DNA of 64,000 nt from positions 5,808-69,807 of the forward strand of contig CAYFVM010000008.1 of the NCBI GenBank assembly GCA_964346725.1, read 5' to 3'. The notes beneath the pieces were generated by a model. The model ran no database searches, was not told the DNA's origin, and worked only from the letters and a program-made list of their open reading frames with translations. This document shows, one piece after another, positions 36,453 through 45,884 of the stretch (its first letter is position 1; every line of letters begins with the position of its first letter). This stretch comes from UBA1715 sp964346725. Lineage in GTDB: Bacteria; Bacteroidota; Bacteroidia; Bacteroidales; UBA1715. Position numbers and translations under genes: made by a program.

Positions 36453-37742
36453 TTACACTTCTTCACCAAACATTCGGCCGTCTTTGTAATGCAATTCGAT
36501 TGCAAAAATTTGGTTATGAAAACTCTGAGGTAATTTCGCTTCTACTTTAATGTAATTATCGGTAAAGCCAACCTGATATCCTTCTTTGTTTCGAGTCTCA
36601 AACAATACAGGACGAATTTGTCCGTCAAAACGTTTATAAAATGCTTGGTGTAATTGTTCCGATAACTCATGAAGTTTCGCACTTCGTTGTGTGCGCACCG
36701 ATTCTTGAATATGTGGTTTAATTTTCAACGCATCGGTATTTTCGCGTTCCGAATACGTAAACACATGTACAAAACTCACGCCAAGAGAATTAACAAAGTT
36801 GTATGATTTCTCAAAATATTCATCTAATTCTCCGGCAGAACCCACCATTACGTCCATGCCAATAAACGCATCGGGAATGCGAGCATGTACCTCTTGAATG
36901 CGGCGAGCAAAAAAGTCGGTATTGTAACGACGGCGCATAAGGCGCAAAACCTCGTCGCTACCGCATTGCAACGGAACATGAAAATGAGGCATAAAGGCTC
37001 GAGACTGTGCCACAAAATCAATAACCTCGTCGGTTAAGTGATTCGGTTCTATTGAAGAAATTCGGAATCGCTCTATGCCTTGCACCGCATCTAACGCGCG
37101 GAGTAAGTCTATAAACTTCTCTCCCGTTGTTTGTCCAAAATCGCCAATATTTACGCCACTCAAAACTATTTCTTTCACACCACGAGCAGCAATTTCTTCT
37201 GCTTGTTGTACCAATGTTTGAATGTCGGTATTTCTGCTTTTGCCTCGCGCTAACGGAATTGTACAATATGAGCAACGATAATTGCAACCGTCTTGTACTT
37301 TAAGAAACGAACGTGTTCGTTCCGAACAAGAATACGCACCATTGAAATCTGTAGCCGTTTCGATTGGCGAAACTTGCATTGCCAAAACTTCTTCTTCTGC
37401 GTCAAATTCGTGCATTTTTTCGATAAGAGAAAATTTCTCCTTAACGCCAAGCACCAACGAAACTCCTTCTATTGCGTTAATTTCGGGAGCTTTTAATTGT
37501 GCATAGCAACCCATGACAATAATTCTTGCTTCCGGATTTCTACGATGCGCAGCACGAATAGCCTGCCGACTTTTTTTATTTGCCGACTCGGTAACACTAC
37601 AAGAATTTACTATATAATAATCAGCAACACCTGAAAATGCAACATGATTGTATCCTTGTTCGGTAAGAGAACGCGAAAGCGCATCTGTTTCTGCATAATT
37701 GAGTTTACATCCAAGTGTATATAAGCCAACGGTTTTAGCCAT
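36453..37742 (-). CDS. mtaB: tRNA t6A37 methylthiotransferase
   Basis: A 429-residue radical SAM enzyme converting t6A37 to ms2t6A in tRNAs reading ANN codons. The MTTase domain has YTLGCKLNYAETD (first cluster Cys), VNSCSVT and VMGCYAQ; the radical SAM motif is CNYRCSYCTIPLARGKSR (about 150-167); a C-terminal TRAM domain is followed by KDGRMFGEEV. GCKLNYAET and NSCSVT favour MtaB over MiaB. ATG at 37742 (MAKTVGLYTLGCK) is chosen over the longer frame to 37811, which adds a non-conserved stretch. Single-gene unit. Confidence 0.92.
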   Translation of the reverse strand: MAKTVGLYTLGCKLNYAETDALSRSLTEQGYNHVAFSGVADYYIVNSCSVTESANKKSRQAIRAAHRRNPEARIIVMGCYAQLKAPEINAIEGVSLVLGVKEKFSLIEKMHEFDAEEEVLAMQVSPIETATDFNGAYSCSERTRSFLKVQDGCNYRCSYCTIPLARGKSRNTDIQTLVQQAEEIAARGVKEIVLSGVNIGDFGQTTGEKFIDLLRALDAVQGIERFRISSIEPNHLTDEVIDFVAQSRAFMPHFHVPLQCGSDEVLRLMRRRYNTDFFARRIQEVHARIPDAFIGMDVMVGSAGELDEYFEKSYNFVNSLGVSFVHVFTYSERENTDALKIKPHIQESVRTQRSAKLHELSEQLHQAFYKRFDGQIRPVLFETRNKEGYQVGFTDNYIKVEAKLPQSFHNQIFAIELHYKDGRMFGEEV

Positions 37743-37927
37743 AACGCAATAAAATTCTGTAACGCTGGCAAATATAATATATTTTGCCGATTGGCTATTT
37801 ACTGTGCGCAATTGTCGTAAATGAATTTAACCTGTAAAATTCGTCGCTATTTCTAAAAAAAATTACCGCGAGAAAAAATATCAGGAATATTTTATAGTTT
37901 AGCGTAATTAAAAACTAAAAAGCCGAT

Positions 37928-39625
37928 ATGAAACTCTTAAAGGTTTTAGCAACAGCAACTCTAGCGATTTTATATACTATGCCAAGTATTTCTCAAACGA
38001 ATTCAATTCGCGTAAATCAAATTGGATATTACGCCAACAACAACAAACTTGCATTCATTGCGAACAAACAAGCACAAAGTTTTGATATAAAAGATGCGAA
38101 AACCAACGCTGTTGTGTATTCTAATTCATTGAGCAAAGAAACGTATTGGAATTTGTCGGAAGAAAATTTACAAATCGCTGATTTTTCCGACTTCAACCAA
38201 ATTGGCACATACTATATTTCATGCGGAGAAGAGAATTCTTATCCGTTTGCAATAACCAACCAACGACTTTTTCACCCTATTTCACAAGCGGCTCTCAAAG
38301 CATTTTATTATTGGCGTGCATCAACGGAGCTATTGCCACAACATGCAACATTCAATGGCATAGACTATTCGCGTAAAATGGGACATGCCGATACCAACGT
38401 GATTATTCATAAATCGGCAGCAACCGCTACCCGTCCTGAAGGAACAATAGTTTCAGCACCAAAAGGTTGGTACGATGCCGGCGATTACAATATTTACGTA
38501 GTAAATGCTGGAATGTCATACCATGCGCTTGCATTTGCATACGAAATGTTTCCCGAATATTACAAACAACTGTCGTTGAACATTCCAGAAAGTGGCAATG
38601 GCGCACCAGATATTCTTAACGAAATGAAATGGGAACTTGATTGGCTTTTTGCCATGCAAGACGAAGACGGTGGTGTGTACAACAAATTATCGTCTCTCTA
38701 TTTTTGTAGCATGATAATGCCCGACAAGGACAAACTTGACCGATACATGATAGGAAAAACCACCTCTGCAGCGCTTGATTTTGCTGCAATGATGGCAATG
38801 TCTGCTCGAATTTTTGCAGAATATGAACATATCTTCCCTCATGTTTCAGAAAGAGCGCTCCAAGCAGCAGAACGCGCCTGGAATTGGGCCGTAGCGAACC
38901 CCGATATTTATTACAGCAACCCTATTGATGTACATACCGGTAATTACAAAGACTCACACCTTGCCGATGAAAAATTTTGGGCTGCATCGGAATTGTTTCT
39001 AACCACAGGAAAACAATCGTATTATGATGCTCTCGATTTTTCAGAGCCCTTTGCGATTCCAGAATGGCATACCCTAAATACGCTCGGTTTAATGTCGCTT
39101 ACACTTCACAAAGATAAACTGCCAATGAATTCGGAGGTGTTGCAACAATTCAAAACATTGACCGACAGTGTGTTTTCAACCTATCAAAATTCGGCAAACA
39201 AAGTTCCTATTGACGTATTCCCTTGGGGAAGCAACGGCGTTATTTCATCAGCAGGAGCGATTCTTGGATTGGCCTACAAAGAATACAACGATGAAAAATA
39301 CCGTGAGGCAACGCTTTCCACCTGGAATTATCTTATGGGATGCAATCCAACCGGTTACTGCTTTGTGTCGGGATTCGGCTCTCAATCGCCAAAACATTTC
39401 CATGACAGACGTAGTACCGCTGATGGAATTGACGAACCTATTCCGGGATACATCTGCGGAGGCGCAACCAATGCGGTAACTCGCGATTGTGGAGAGAAAA
39501 AATATCCATCAACAGCGCCTGCAGCGTGCTATTTAGACAAGATTTGTAGTTTTTCAACCAACGAAATTGCTATCAATTGGAATGCTCCGTTTGCGCTTTT
39601 GGCAGGAATGATTGATAATTTATAA
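37928..39625 (+). CDS. glycoside hydrolase family 9 (cellulase-type)
   Basis: A 565-residue exported enzyme: signal peptide (to about 22), an N-terminal CelD-type Ig domain (IRVNQIGYYANNNKLAFIA...YPFAI, about 24-118), then the (alpha/alpha)6 GH9 domain. Asp183 and Asp186 in GWYDAGDYN are the catalytic-base pair, and Glu546 in NEIAINWNAPF is the predicted acid; HDRRSTADG is the conserved His/Arg region. GH9 enzymes cut beta-1,4-glucans such as cellulose or release sugars from related polymers. There is no carbohydrate-binding module and no T9SS tail, so it probably stays in the periplasm. No SusC/SusD genes are beside it. Confidence 0.92.
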   Translation: MKLLKVLATATLAILYTMPSISQTNSIRVNQIGYYANNNKLAFIANKQAQSFDIKDAKTNAVVYSNSLSKETYWNLSEENLQIADFSDFNQIGTYYISCGEENSYPFAITNQRLFHPISQAALKAFYYWRASTELLPQHATFNGIDYSRKMGHADTNVIIHKSAATATRPEGTIVSAPKGWYDAGDYNIYVVNAGMSYHALAFAYEMFPEYYKQLSLNIPESGNGAPDILNEMKWELDWLFAMQDEDGGVYNKLSSLYFCSMIMPDKDKLDRYMIGKTTSAALDFAAMMAMSARIFAEYEHIFPHVSERALQAAERAWNWAVANPDIYYSNPIDVHTGNYKDSHLADEKFWAASELFLTTGKQSYYDALDFSEPFAIPEWHTLNTLGLMSLTLHKDKLPMNSEVLQQFKTLTDSVFSTYQNSANKVPIDVFPWGSNGVISSAGAILGLAYKEYNDEKYREATLSTWNYLMGCNPTGYCFVSGFGSQSPKHFHDRRSTADGIDEPIPGYICGGATNAVTRDCGEKKYPSTAPAACYLDKICSFSTNEIAINWNAPFALLAGMIDNL

Positions 39626-39629
39626 TTGA

Positions 39630-40391
39630 TCACGAATTTTTCAATTCGCCACCACCCATAAATGCGTTTATGTGAAGTATTAATCGCTTGTCTGATGCGG
39701 TTGGAACGGTTTTTCGTTTGTCATCAAATCCACCAATAAAAGCATGGGATTCTATTTCAATGGTCCACGTTTCGGGAACGTACAACACCACGCCACCCAA
39801 CATTGCATTACAATAGAGATGGGTTTCGCCGTCTTGTAGAATCGTATCGCGCAAATCCAACTCAATGCCACCCATTACAACTCTGAGGCTTCCTCCACGG
39901 AAAATTGGTTCATTAAAATGGAGTTTTTGACCGCTCATAAATTCATTATAATCTACGGTTCCTTTCCCTCCTGTTTGCGTTTCGTTAAAGTCGCTGGACT
40001 TATCGCAACAAGTATGTTTCGAGGTTTTTTCTTCAGATTTTATTTTTATCCGTGACGTATGAAACATAAGCATGATCATACCAGAATAAATAACAATCAA
40101 CGGCCACCATGTTTCCATAAAATTTTGAGGAAGATCAATAACCGGAATACGTGGCAAGTCAAAGAACACACCGATTCCCAAGAACAAGAATCCTTCCATA
40201 AATTTAGATTTGCTCAACTGAGCGAGACCTACAATTATACACAACATCTGCCAAGAAATAATGGCACGACGCCATTCGCCTAAAATATCAATATCAAGGT
40301 TGGCTAACAAAAATACGACGCCAATCACAATAAAGATAATACCAAACGTGATTCTTCCGGTATGCGTTTTTACAATGTCTTTTTCTTCCAT
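39630..40391 (-). CDS. LiaF-like transmembrane protein
   Basis: A 253-residue protein. Residues about 12-120 hold four hydrophobic segments (IIFIVIGVVFLLANL, MLCIIVGLAQL, FMEGFLFLGIGVFF, WWPLIVIYSGMIMLMF), the LiaI/LiaF-like membrane region (DUF5668). After a linker with two adjacent Cys, residues about 165-250 form the DUF2154/LiaF C-terminal beta domain (GGSLRVVMGGIELDLRDTIL, GGVVLYVPETWTIEIES, GGFDDKR). In Bacillus LiaF restrains the envelope-stress system LiaRS; in Bacteroidota the role is unknown. It lies 11 bp after rlmH on the same strand. Confidence 0.82.
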   Translation of the reverse strand: MEEKDIVKTHTGRITFGIIFIVIGVVFLLANLDIDILGEWRRAIISWQMLCIIVGLAQLSKSKFMEGFLFLGIGVFFDLPRIPVIDLPQNFMETWWPLIVIYSGMIMLMFHTSRIKIKSEEKTSKHTCCDKSSDFNETQTGGKGTVDYNEFMSGQKLHFNEPIFRGGSLRVVMGGIELDLRDTILQDGETHLYCNAMLGGVVLYVPETWTIEIESHAFIGGFDDKRKTVPTASDKRLILHINAFMGGGELKNS

Positions 40392-40402
40392 GGTGGTAAA
40401 GT

Positions 40403-40873
40403 TTAATTGTGGTGATACGGTAACTCGTTAATTATGGTAAATGCTCGATACAATTGTTCTACTACAAATAAGCGAATCATTTGATGAGAAAACGTCATTT
40501 TTGAAAAAGATATTTTATTGGGCACGCGCGAATATACTTCAGGAGAAAAACCATATGGCCCACCAATGATGAGACACATATCGCGCGAATTGTCTTTGTT
40601 CGTTTCTATAACTTTTGCAAACTGCTGCGAGGTGAATTCCTTTCCGTTTTCGTCAAGCAAATAGACATCGGCATTTGTAGGAATTTTTGACAAAATAGCA
40701 ACGCCCTCTTTTTTCTTAATTTCGTCGAACGAAGTCTTATTTGAAGCCTTACAATCGGGAATTTCTACAATAGAAAATTGACAATAATATTTGAGACGTT
40801 CTACATATACAGAAACGCCTTCGGTCAAATACGCCGCATTTGTTTTCGCTACCCAAATAAGCGTTATCTTCAT
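40403..40873 (-). CDS. rlmH: 23S rRNA pseudouridine-1915 N3-methyltransferase
   Basis: A 156-residue SPOUT methyltransferase acting on pseudouridine 1915 in helix 69 of assembled 70S ribosomes. It has the SAM-binding knot LIIGGPYGFSPEVYSR (about 102-117) and the C-terminal FSKMTFSHQMIRLFVVEQLYRA ending in YHHN, all conserved. Full length. Its start abuts the stop of the outer-membrane barrel gene with no gap (40873/40874), so it is translated from the same message as the TPR and barrel genes. Confidence 0.95.
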   Translation of the reverse strand: MKITLIWVAKTNAAYLTEGVSVYVERLKYYCQFSIVEIPDCKASNKTSFDEIKKKEGVAILSKIPTNADVYLLDENGKEFTSQQFAKVIETNKDNSRDMCLIIGGPYGFSPEVYSRVPNKISFSKMTFSHQMIRLFVVEQLYRAFTIINELPYHHN

Positions 40874-42568
40874 TTATTCTTTATGTCCTCCAAATGAATA
40901 AGAAAGTCCTATCAAGAAATTTGCACGTTGCGTTGGATAATTCAAATAACGATCGTTATTCAAACCCAAAATATTGTTTACGTCTGCAAATATGCGTAGT
41001 ACACTACTATAGTAATAGCTCGCTTCTAAACCTAAATCAAAGATTAAAATAGTTGCCGTATCGCCCACAGGTTCACCTTGATACAACATAAAATAAGCTT
41101 GTGGTTGTACCGTAAGTTTTGTCTTGTTATTGTTAGGATTCAAGATAGAGAAACGAGAATACACGGTAGTCTCAAAAAGAGGCTTATACCATGGAGCTGT
41201 TTCGTTTGAAAGTTGCCACAAATAGTAATCGGCATTTACGCCCACATTTGCTTTACGCAACAAGAAACCTAAATCGCCATGAAGTTTCATCAACGTTCCA
41301 TCGTCATATACAGCGGCAAACGTTGTTGGAAATTGAGAAACGCTGCGCCAGAAATACATATCTTCAAATGCAGCAACCGAGAAATCAACATTATACGTAA
41401 TCAATTTTTTCAAACGACCATCAACACCAACACTAAAGCAAAGTTTGTTGACTGTTGGGCGAAGCATAACGCTATCGGCTGCATACGGATTTTCTGCGAG
41501 CATTTCTTTCATTGAATGCATATCAACATTGCCGAAGAATTTTGCGTATGGCACCATGTGTACTTTGGGAATGCTGTATGAGAATGCCAAATCAGGGAAA
41601 ATCTTGAACATGTTTTTACTGCCAAACATTGGCGAAGCATTCACACCCACACGTAAACTCCATGCGCTTGCTCCTACTTTTGCATACGGCAATACACTTA
41701 CAACACTTTGTGCTTTTTTAGTTAAAATAGTATCAAACTGAGGTTCAAAATTCACCAAACTTAAATCTAAATCGGCATCAAAACCAAGCGCTATTCGTTC
41801 AAGTTTTTGAGACATTCCGCCTTTTATTGACACTAAATTCTCGATATTTTTAGGATTTGCATACGAAAAATCATACACCACATCGGTATTGTAGCAAAGT
41901 GCGTTTTCATCATTGTCGATAGAAACTATGCCACCGTTGAGCGTAATACCAAACAAACTACGACGAATGTCTTTGTTTTCGAATGTTGTATCCAATCCTC
42001 CAAACGCTACATCGGTTTCACGTCCGTAGCGCAACACATTTGAATAGTTTGGCGTAGCTGAAGCATATACTGTGAAATTATCATAGAAACGCTTCCAATA
42101 AAGTTTAACATAGTCTGTAGTGTAATGAGCAGGAACTTTTGCTTCGTCAGCAAGTTTCACTTTGCCTAGCGAACCAAAGTGATACAACTCCACGCCAGAT
42201 TGTTTCAAACGTGAACGTTCGGTCATGTAGCGAACAGAAAGCAAGCCGGTCCAGTAATTTCCCAAACCAAGCGTAGCTTCACCACGATAGAGCTCTTGCA
42301 ACTTGTCGCCCTTTACGCTTACAGCTTTCAATGGAATCAAATGATAATCCGTTTTCAACGCTGTTGGTGCTACATTGTATTTTAGATTCACCTGCAAATC
42401 AAGCGTATCATACACTTTAGGATTTACCGAGATTCGTACCGCATCGGATATTTGCGGTTTATATTCTGAGTATACTTGAATGGTTTTGCTCAACTCCGGC
42501 TCTTGAGTTTGTGCGCTCAATCCCAGCGGAAGGAAAGCCAATAGACAATAATAGAAAAAGCGTTTCAT
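40874..42568 (-). CDS. outer-membrane beta-barrel protein of unknown function
   Basis: A 564-residue protein if started at ATG 42568 (MKRFFYYCLLAFLPLGLSAQ, a normal signal peptide). A longer start at 42601 overlaps the upstream stop as TAATG and adds 11 residues; coupling would favour it. After a short N-terminal part (ELSKTIQVYSEYKPQISDAVRI) come many alternating amphipathic strands (TGLLSVRYMTERSRL, FGITLNGGIVSI, VGVNADYYLW) ending in NFLIGLSYSFGG. This resembles Bacteroidota barrels labelled TonB-dependent receptor, but no plug or TonB box is visible. It is in one leftward unit with the TPR gene and rlmH, so it may work with the TPR protein. Confidence 0.65.
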   Translation of the reverse strand: MKRFFYYCLLAFLPLGLSAQTQEPELSKTIQVYSEYKPQISDAVRISVNPKVYDTLDLQVNLKYNVAPTALKTDYHLIPLKAVSVKGDKLQELYRGEATLGLGNYWTGLLSVRYMTERSRLKQSGVELYHFGSLGKVKLADEAKVPAHYTTDYVKLYWKRFYDNFTVYASATPNYSNVLRYGRETDVAFGGLDTTFENKDIRRSLFGITLNGGIVSIDNDENALCYNTDVVYDFSYANPKNIENLVSIKGGMSQKLERIALGFDADLDLSLVNFEPQFDTILTKKAQSVVSVLPYAKVGASAWSLRVGVNASPMFGSKNMFKIFPDLAFSYSIPKVHMVPYAKFFGNVDMHSMKEMLAENPYAADSVMLRPTVNKLCFSVGVDGRLKKLITYNVDFSVAAFEDMYFWRSVSQFPTTFAAVYDDGTLMKLHGDLGFLLRKANVGVNADYYLWQLSNETAPWYKPLFETTVYSRFSILNPNNNKTKLTVQPQAYFMLYQGEPVGDTATILIFDLGLEASYYYSSVLRIFADVNNILGLNNDRYLNYPTQRANFLIGLSYSFGGHKE

Positions 42569-42600
42569 ATTTTGTTTTATTATAATAACCTTATAATTCA

Positions 42601-45600
42601 TTATTTAGTACCTGTATCTTCCATGTCAACCTCTACCGACTGCGATTCTTGGGCTTTTTGTGCCATTTCCAAATCGGTAATGGAATCGAGCATATCGTTC
42701 ACCTCTACAATAATTCCATCGTCTTGTATTGTGTAGTGTTGTAACACATTTTGTAATGTATAGCGAGCCTGGAACAATTCGTTACGAGTTATGAAAATTT
42801 TAGCCCACAAAATGTATGCTTTACCAAGCCAGTATTGATGAGGCGAATTCTTTTCAAGAAAATCTATAATTTCACGTTCTGATTGATCATATTTCTTTTG
42901 GTCAAACAATAAAGAAGCTACACGATATTTTGCCATAGAACCTTCAATGGTAGCATATTCCAACGCCACGGTGCGATATTTTGCCAACGCATTGGTAGTG
43001 TCTGCCAACGAATCATAGGCAACGGCGGCTTGCATATTTGCCCAACGTTTTTCGTCTTGTGAAACTTTGTCGGTCACAATATAATTATTTGCCACGGTAA
43101 CCAATTTGCTGTATTCCTGCAACTTGCTATATGCTTCAACTTGCATTTTACGAGCAAGCAATACGTTTGCTTTCTTTTCGGCCGTTGTTTCCAATTGAAC
43201 CAAATACGGAACGGCTTGTGCATATTGATTGTAGTTCATGAAAATTTGCGAAGCAAACAACAACGAAGACTCGGTGTAATTGTTTTTTGGTTGTTGCAAT
43301 ACATATTCAAAATGTGGCAACGCTTCGGTTTGATAGCCGCGTTGATTCAAACAATCACCCAAATAATACTGAACATTAATTTTGAAAAATCCGTCGCCAT
43401 ATTTCTGCAAATAACTTTGGAACAATGGCGTTGCTTTCTCGCAATTACCATCAAAATAGAGCTCCTGAGCCACTTCAAAGCTCAATGAATCAAGTTGTGC
43501 CTCAGTAACGTTGTCGTAACCTCCTATTTGCTTCAAATACGCTGAGAACGAATCTATATCGTTTTTGCGACGATAAATATTTTGAATCATGTTCAATGCC
43601 GTTACCGATTCTTGCGAACCCGGATATTGTTCCACAATTCCTTTATATTTATTCAAGGCTTCATCAAGTTCTTGAGCATTGTACTCGATTAACGCATATT
43701 GCAACAACGCACGTTTTACATACGAGCTTGATTTATAGTTATTTATAATATTTTTATAATTACCTATCGCTTTCTCGTTTTGTCCAACCTTCATATATGC
43801 TTCGGCTTGTTCGTACAAGGCATCATCATAATAAGTTGAATTTTCATAGGTTTTCAAGAACGCTGCAAGTGTTTCTATCTTCTTATCCTGCTTTCCATCA
43901 AGACCGTAGCAGAACGCCTCTTGGAACAAAGAATATTCCACATCGTAGCGACCGATTTTTTCTGCCTGACCATAAAATTTAACCGCAAGCGCAAAATCTT
44001 TCATCATATAGTAGCAATCACCGGTACGAATGAGCGCATCGGTGTATATATCCGATTTTTGGTCTTTTGCAATGTCTACATATTTTCTAAACCACATACC
44101 TGCCGAAGCATAGTCATTGTCTTCAAAATAAGTATATGCAATATTATAATGTGAACGTTCATATTCTTGCGTTCCAAATGCACCTTGCATTATTATATAA
44201 TCTTTGAACAATTTTTGTGCGTCATCGTACTTCTGTAGTTTGTAATTCGACTCAGCCTTCCAATACGTGCAATATGAATTGATAACACGGTCATATATAC
44301 CATATTCCATTGATTTACTGAACATTACAATAGCCGTATTGTAGTCAAGATTGTTGAACAATTCCAATCCACGATAATAGGCAATTTGTTGGTACGCCAT
44401 TTTTAAATCGCTGGACAATTCGGTGATGCTTTCGAGCGATTTGAGCGCTTCGCCGTAATTTTTCGACGACATGAATATTTTCACCATCAAACTATTCGCT
44501 TGATCTTTATATTTTGACTTCGGATACAATTCCATAAAGTTTTGCATCGCTTTGATTGCCTCGTTAAACGGAGCAAATGAAAGTTCATAGGTCAATTTAG
44601 CATAAGAAAACAATGCATCTTCCTTGATTCCGGGGAACACCGAATATTGTGAGCACGCATAGAACACATTGCGCGCTTTTTCTTTTTCGTTTAACTTCAA
44701 ATAGCAATCAGCCATGTGATAGTAGGCATTTTGTGCAATTGTATCGTTTTCAGAGGTCACTTGTTGGAACTTATCAACCGCTTTTTGGTATTCACCTAAA
44801 CGATAATATAATTGCCCCATTTCGTAATATTCAACCTTACTCGGTGCCGACGACGAAGCAAAATATTTCTCGTAATATGGCAATGCATTTTTATACTGCA
44901 TAGTTTTGTAGTAGGCTCCCGCAAGTACGCGATAGACATCGCCCAAATATTTAGGATTTATGGTTGTTTCTACTTTTCGTCCATACTGAATCAATTTATC
45001 GTATTCGCCGTTCAAATAATATATTTGGCAGACATATGGTGCCACAACTGGCGAAAACATTGAAGAATCAGATAATTTTTCAAAGCCTTTCATTGCTTCA
45101 GCATAATTGCCATCAACATATTCCATATACGAATAATAGAACAATGCATTTTCTGAATATGGAGAATTTACAGCATCTTTTACTTCACGGAACAAGGGTT
45201 TTGCTAATTCGTAATAATCCGATTTCTTTGCATATTTAGAAGTGTCAGAATTATTTTTCGAGGTCGTTTGCAACTCATTTATTTTGTAATACGAATATGC
45301 TTCTTTGTAAAAGTATTCCGTTACCTCAAGATTCGTAAATCGTTGCATGTCAACCATTTTGTAATACTTCAATGCATCAGTATATTGCTCTTCGTGAAAT
45401 AAATAATTAGCTAACTCAAAATATGCACGAAATATTCTTGGATATTCCGGATTGTTATTGATAAACTTGGTCATTGCTAACGGCCCGTCAGGGTTGAACA
45501 AACGCAACGCACAAACAGCTGCATAATACTCTGCATCAATTTGTTGCTCACGCAAATAATTGCCTGCCGATAGCGAAACAACCTTAAAATGTTGTTGTGC

Positions 45601-45735
45601 TGCGCTATACTTTTGATTTTCAAACAAATCAACCGCAATAGCATACTCATTCACCTTCAACGTTGTTTTTTGCGCCGAAGCCAGTATACAACTGCCCAAC
45701 ATGAAGATACAGAAAGACACCTTAAACTTATTCAT
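42601..45735 (-). CDS. large exported tetratricopeptide-repeat protein
   Basis: A 1044-residue protein made almost wholly of TPR helices. Signal peptide (MNKFKVSFCIFMLGSCILASAQ), then about 20 repeats over 27-1010, for example YYRLGEYQKAVDKFQQV, YYMMKDFALAVKFYGQAE, YMKVGQNEKAIGNYKNII and YLGDCLNQRGYQTEALPHF. The tail is acidic (ESQSVEVDMEDTGTK). Such solenoids hold protein partners in the periplasm. Its stop overlaps the start of the barrel gene (TAATG), which suggests a periplasmic partner of that barrel; function otherwise unknown. Confidence 0.85.
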   Translation of the reverse strand: MNKFKVSFCIFMLGSCILASAQKTTLKVNEYAIAVDLFENQKYSAAQQHFKVVSLSAGNYLREQQIDAEYYAAVCALRLFNPDGPLAMTKFINNNPEYPRIFRAYFELANYLFHEEQYTDALKYYKMVDMQRFTNLEVTEYFYKEAYSYYKINELQTTSKNNSDTSKYAKKSDYYELAKPLFREVKDAVNSPYSENALFYYSYMEYVDGNYAEAMKGFEKLSDSSMFSPVVAPYVCQIYYLNGEYDKLIQYGRKVETTINPKYLGDVYRVLAGAYYKTMQYKNALPYYEKYFASSSAPSKVEYYEMGQLYYRLGEYQKAVDKFQQVTSENDTIAQNAYYHMADCYLKLNEKEKARNVFYACSQYSVFPGIKEDALFSYAKLTYELSFAPFNEAIKAMQNFMELYPKSKYKDQANSLMVKIFMSSKNYGEALKSLESITELSSDLKMAYQQIAYYRGLELFNNLDYNTAIVMFSKSMEYGIYDRVINSYCTYWKAESNYKLQKYDDAQKLFKDYIIMQGAFGTQEYERSHYNIAYTYFEDNDYASAGMWFRKYVDIAKDQKSDIYTDALIRTGDCYYMMKDFALAVKFYGQAEKIGRYDVEYSLFQEAFCYGLDGKQDKKIETLAAFLKTYENSTYYDDALYEQAEAYMKVGQNEKAIGNYKNIINNYKSSSYVKRALLQYALIEYNAQELDEALNKYKGIVEQYPGSQESVTALNMIQNIYRRKNDIDSFSAYLKQIGGYDNVTEAQLDSLSFEVAQELYFDGNCEKATPLFQSYLQKYGDGFFKINVQYYLGDCLNQRGYQTEALPHFEYVLQQPKNNYTESSLLFASQIFMNYNQYAQAVPYLVQLETTAEKKANVLLARKMQVEAYSKLQEYSKLVTVANNYIVTDKVSQDEKRWANMQAAVAYDSLADTTNALAKYRTVALEYATIEGSMAKYRVASLLFDQKKYDQSEREIIDFLEKNSPHQYWLGKAYILWAKIFITRNELFQARYTLQNVLQHYTIQDDGIIVEVNDMLDSITDLEMAQKAQESQSVEVDMEDTGTK

Positions 45736-45884
45736 AATTATACCCTTTAACGCACAAAAATGAATAATTTTTCTTCATATTTTATAAGGTCGACACGTAA
45801 GTTTTCAAAAACTTATAAACCTTCAAAAACCGAAATTTTTAGATTGACGCAAACGAGAAAATTACTACATTGCATAATCTAATT

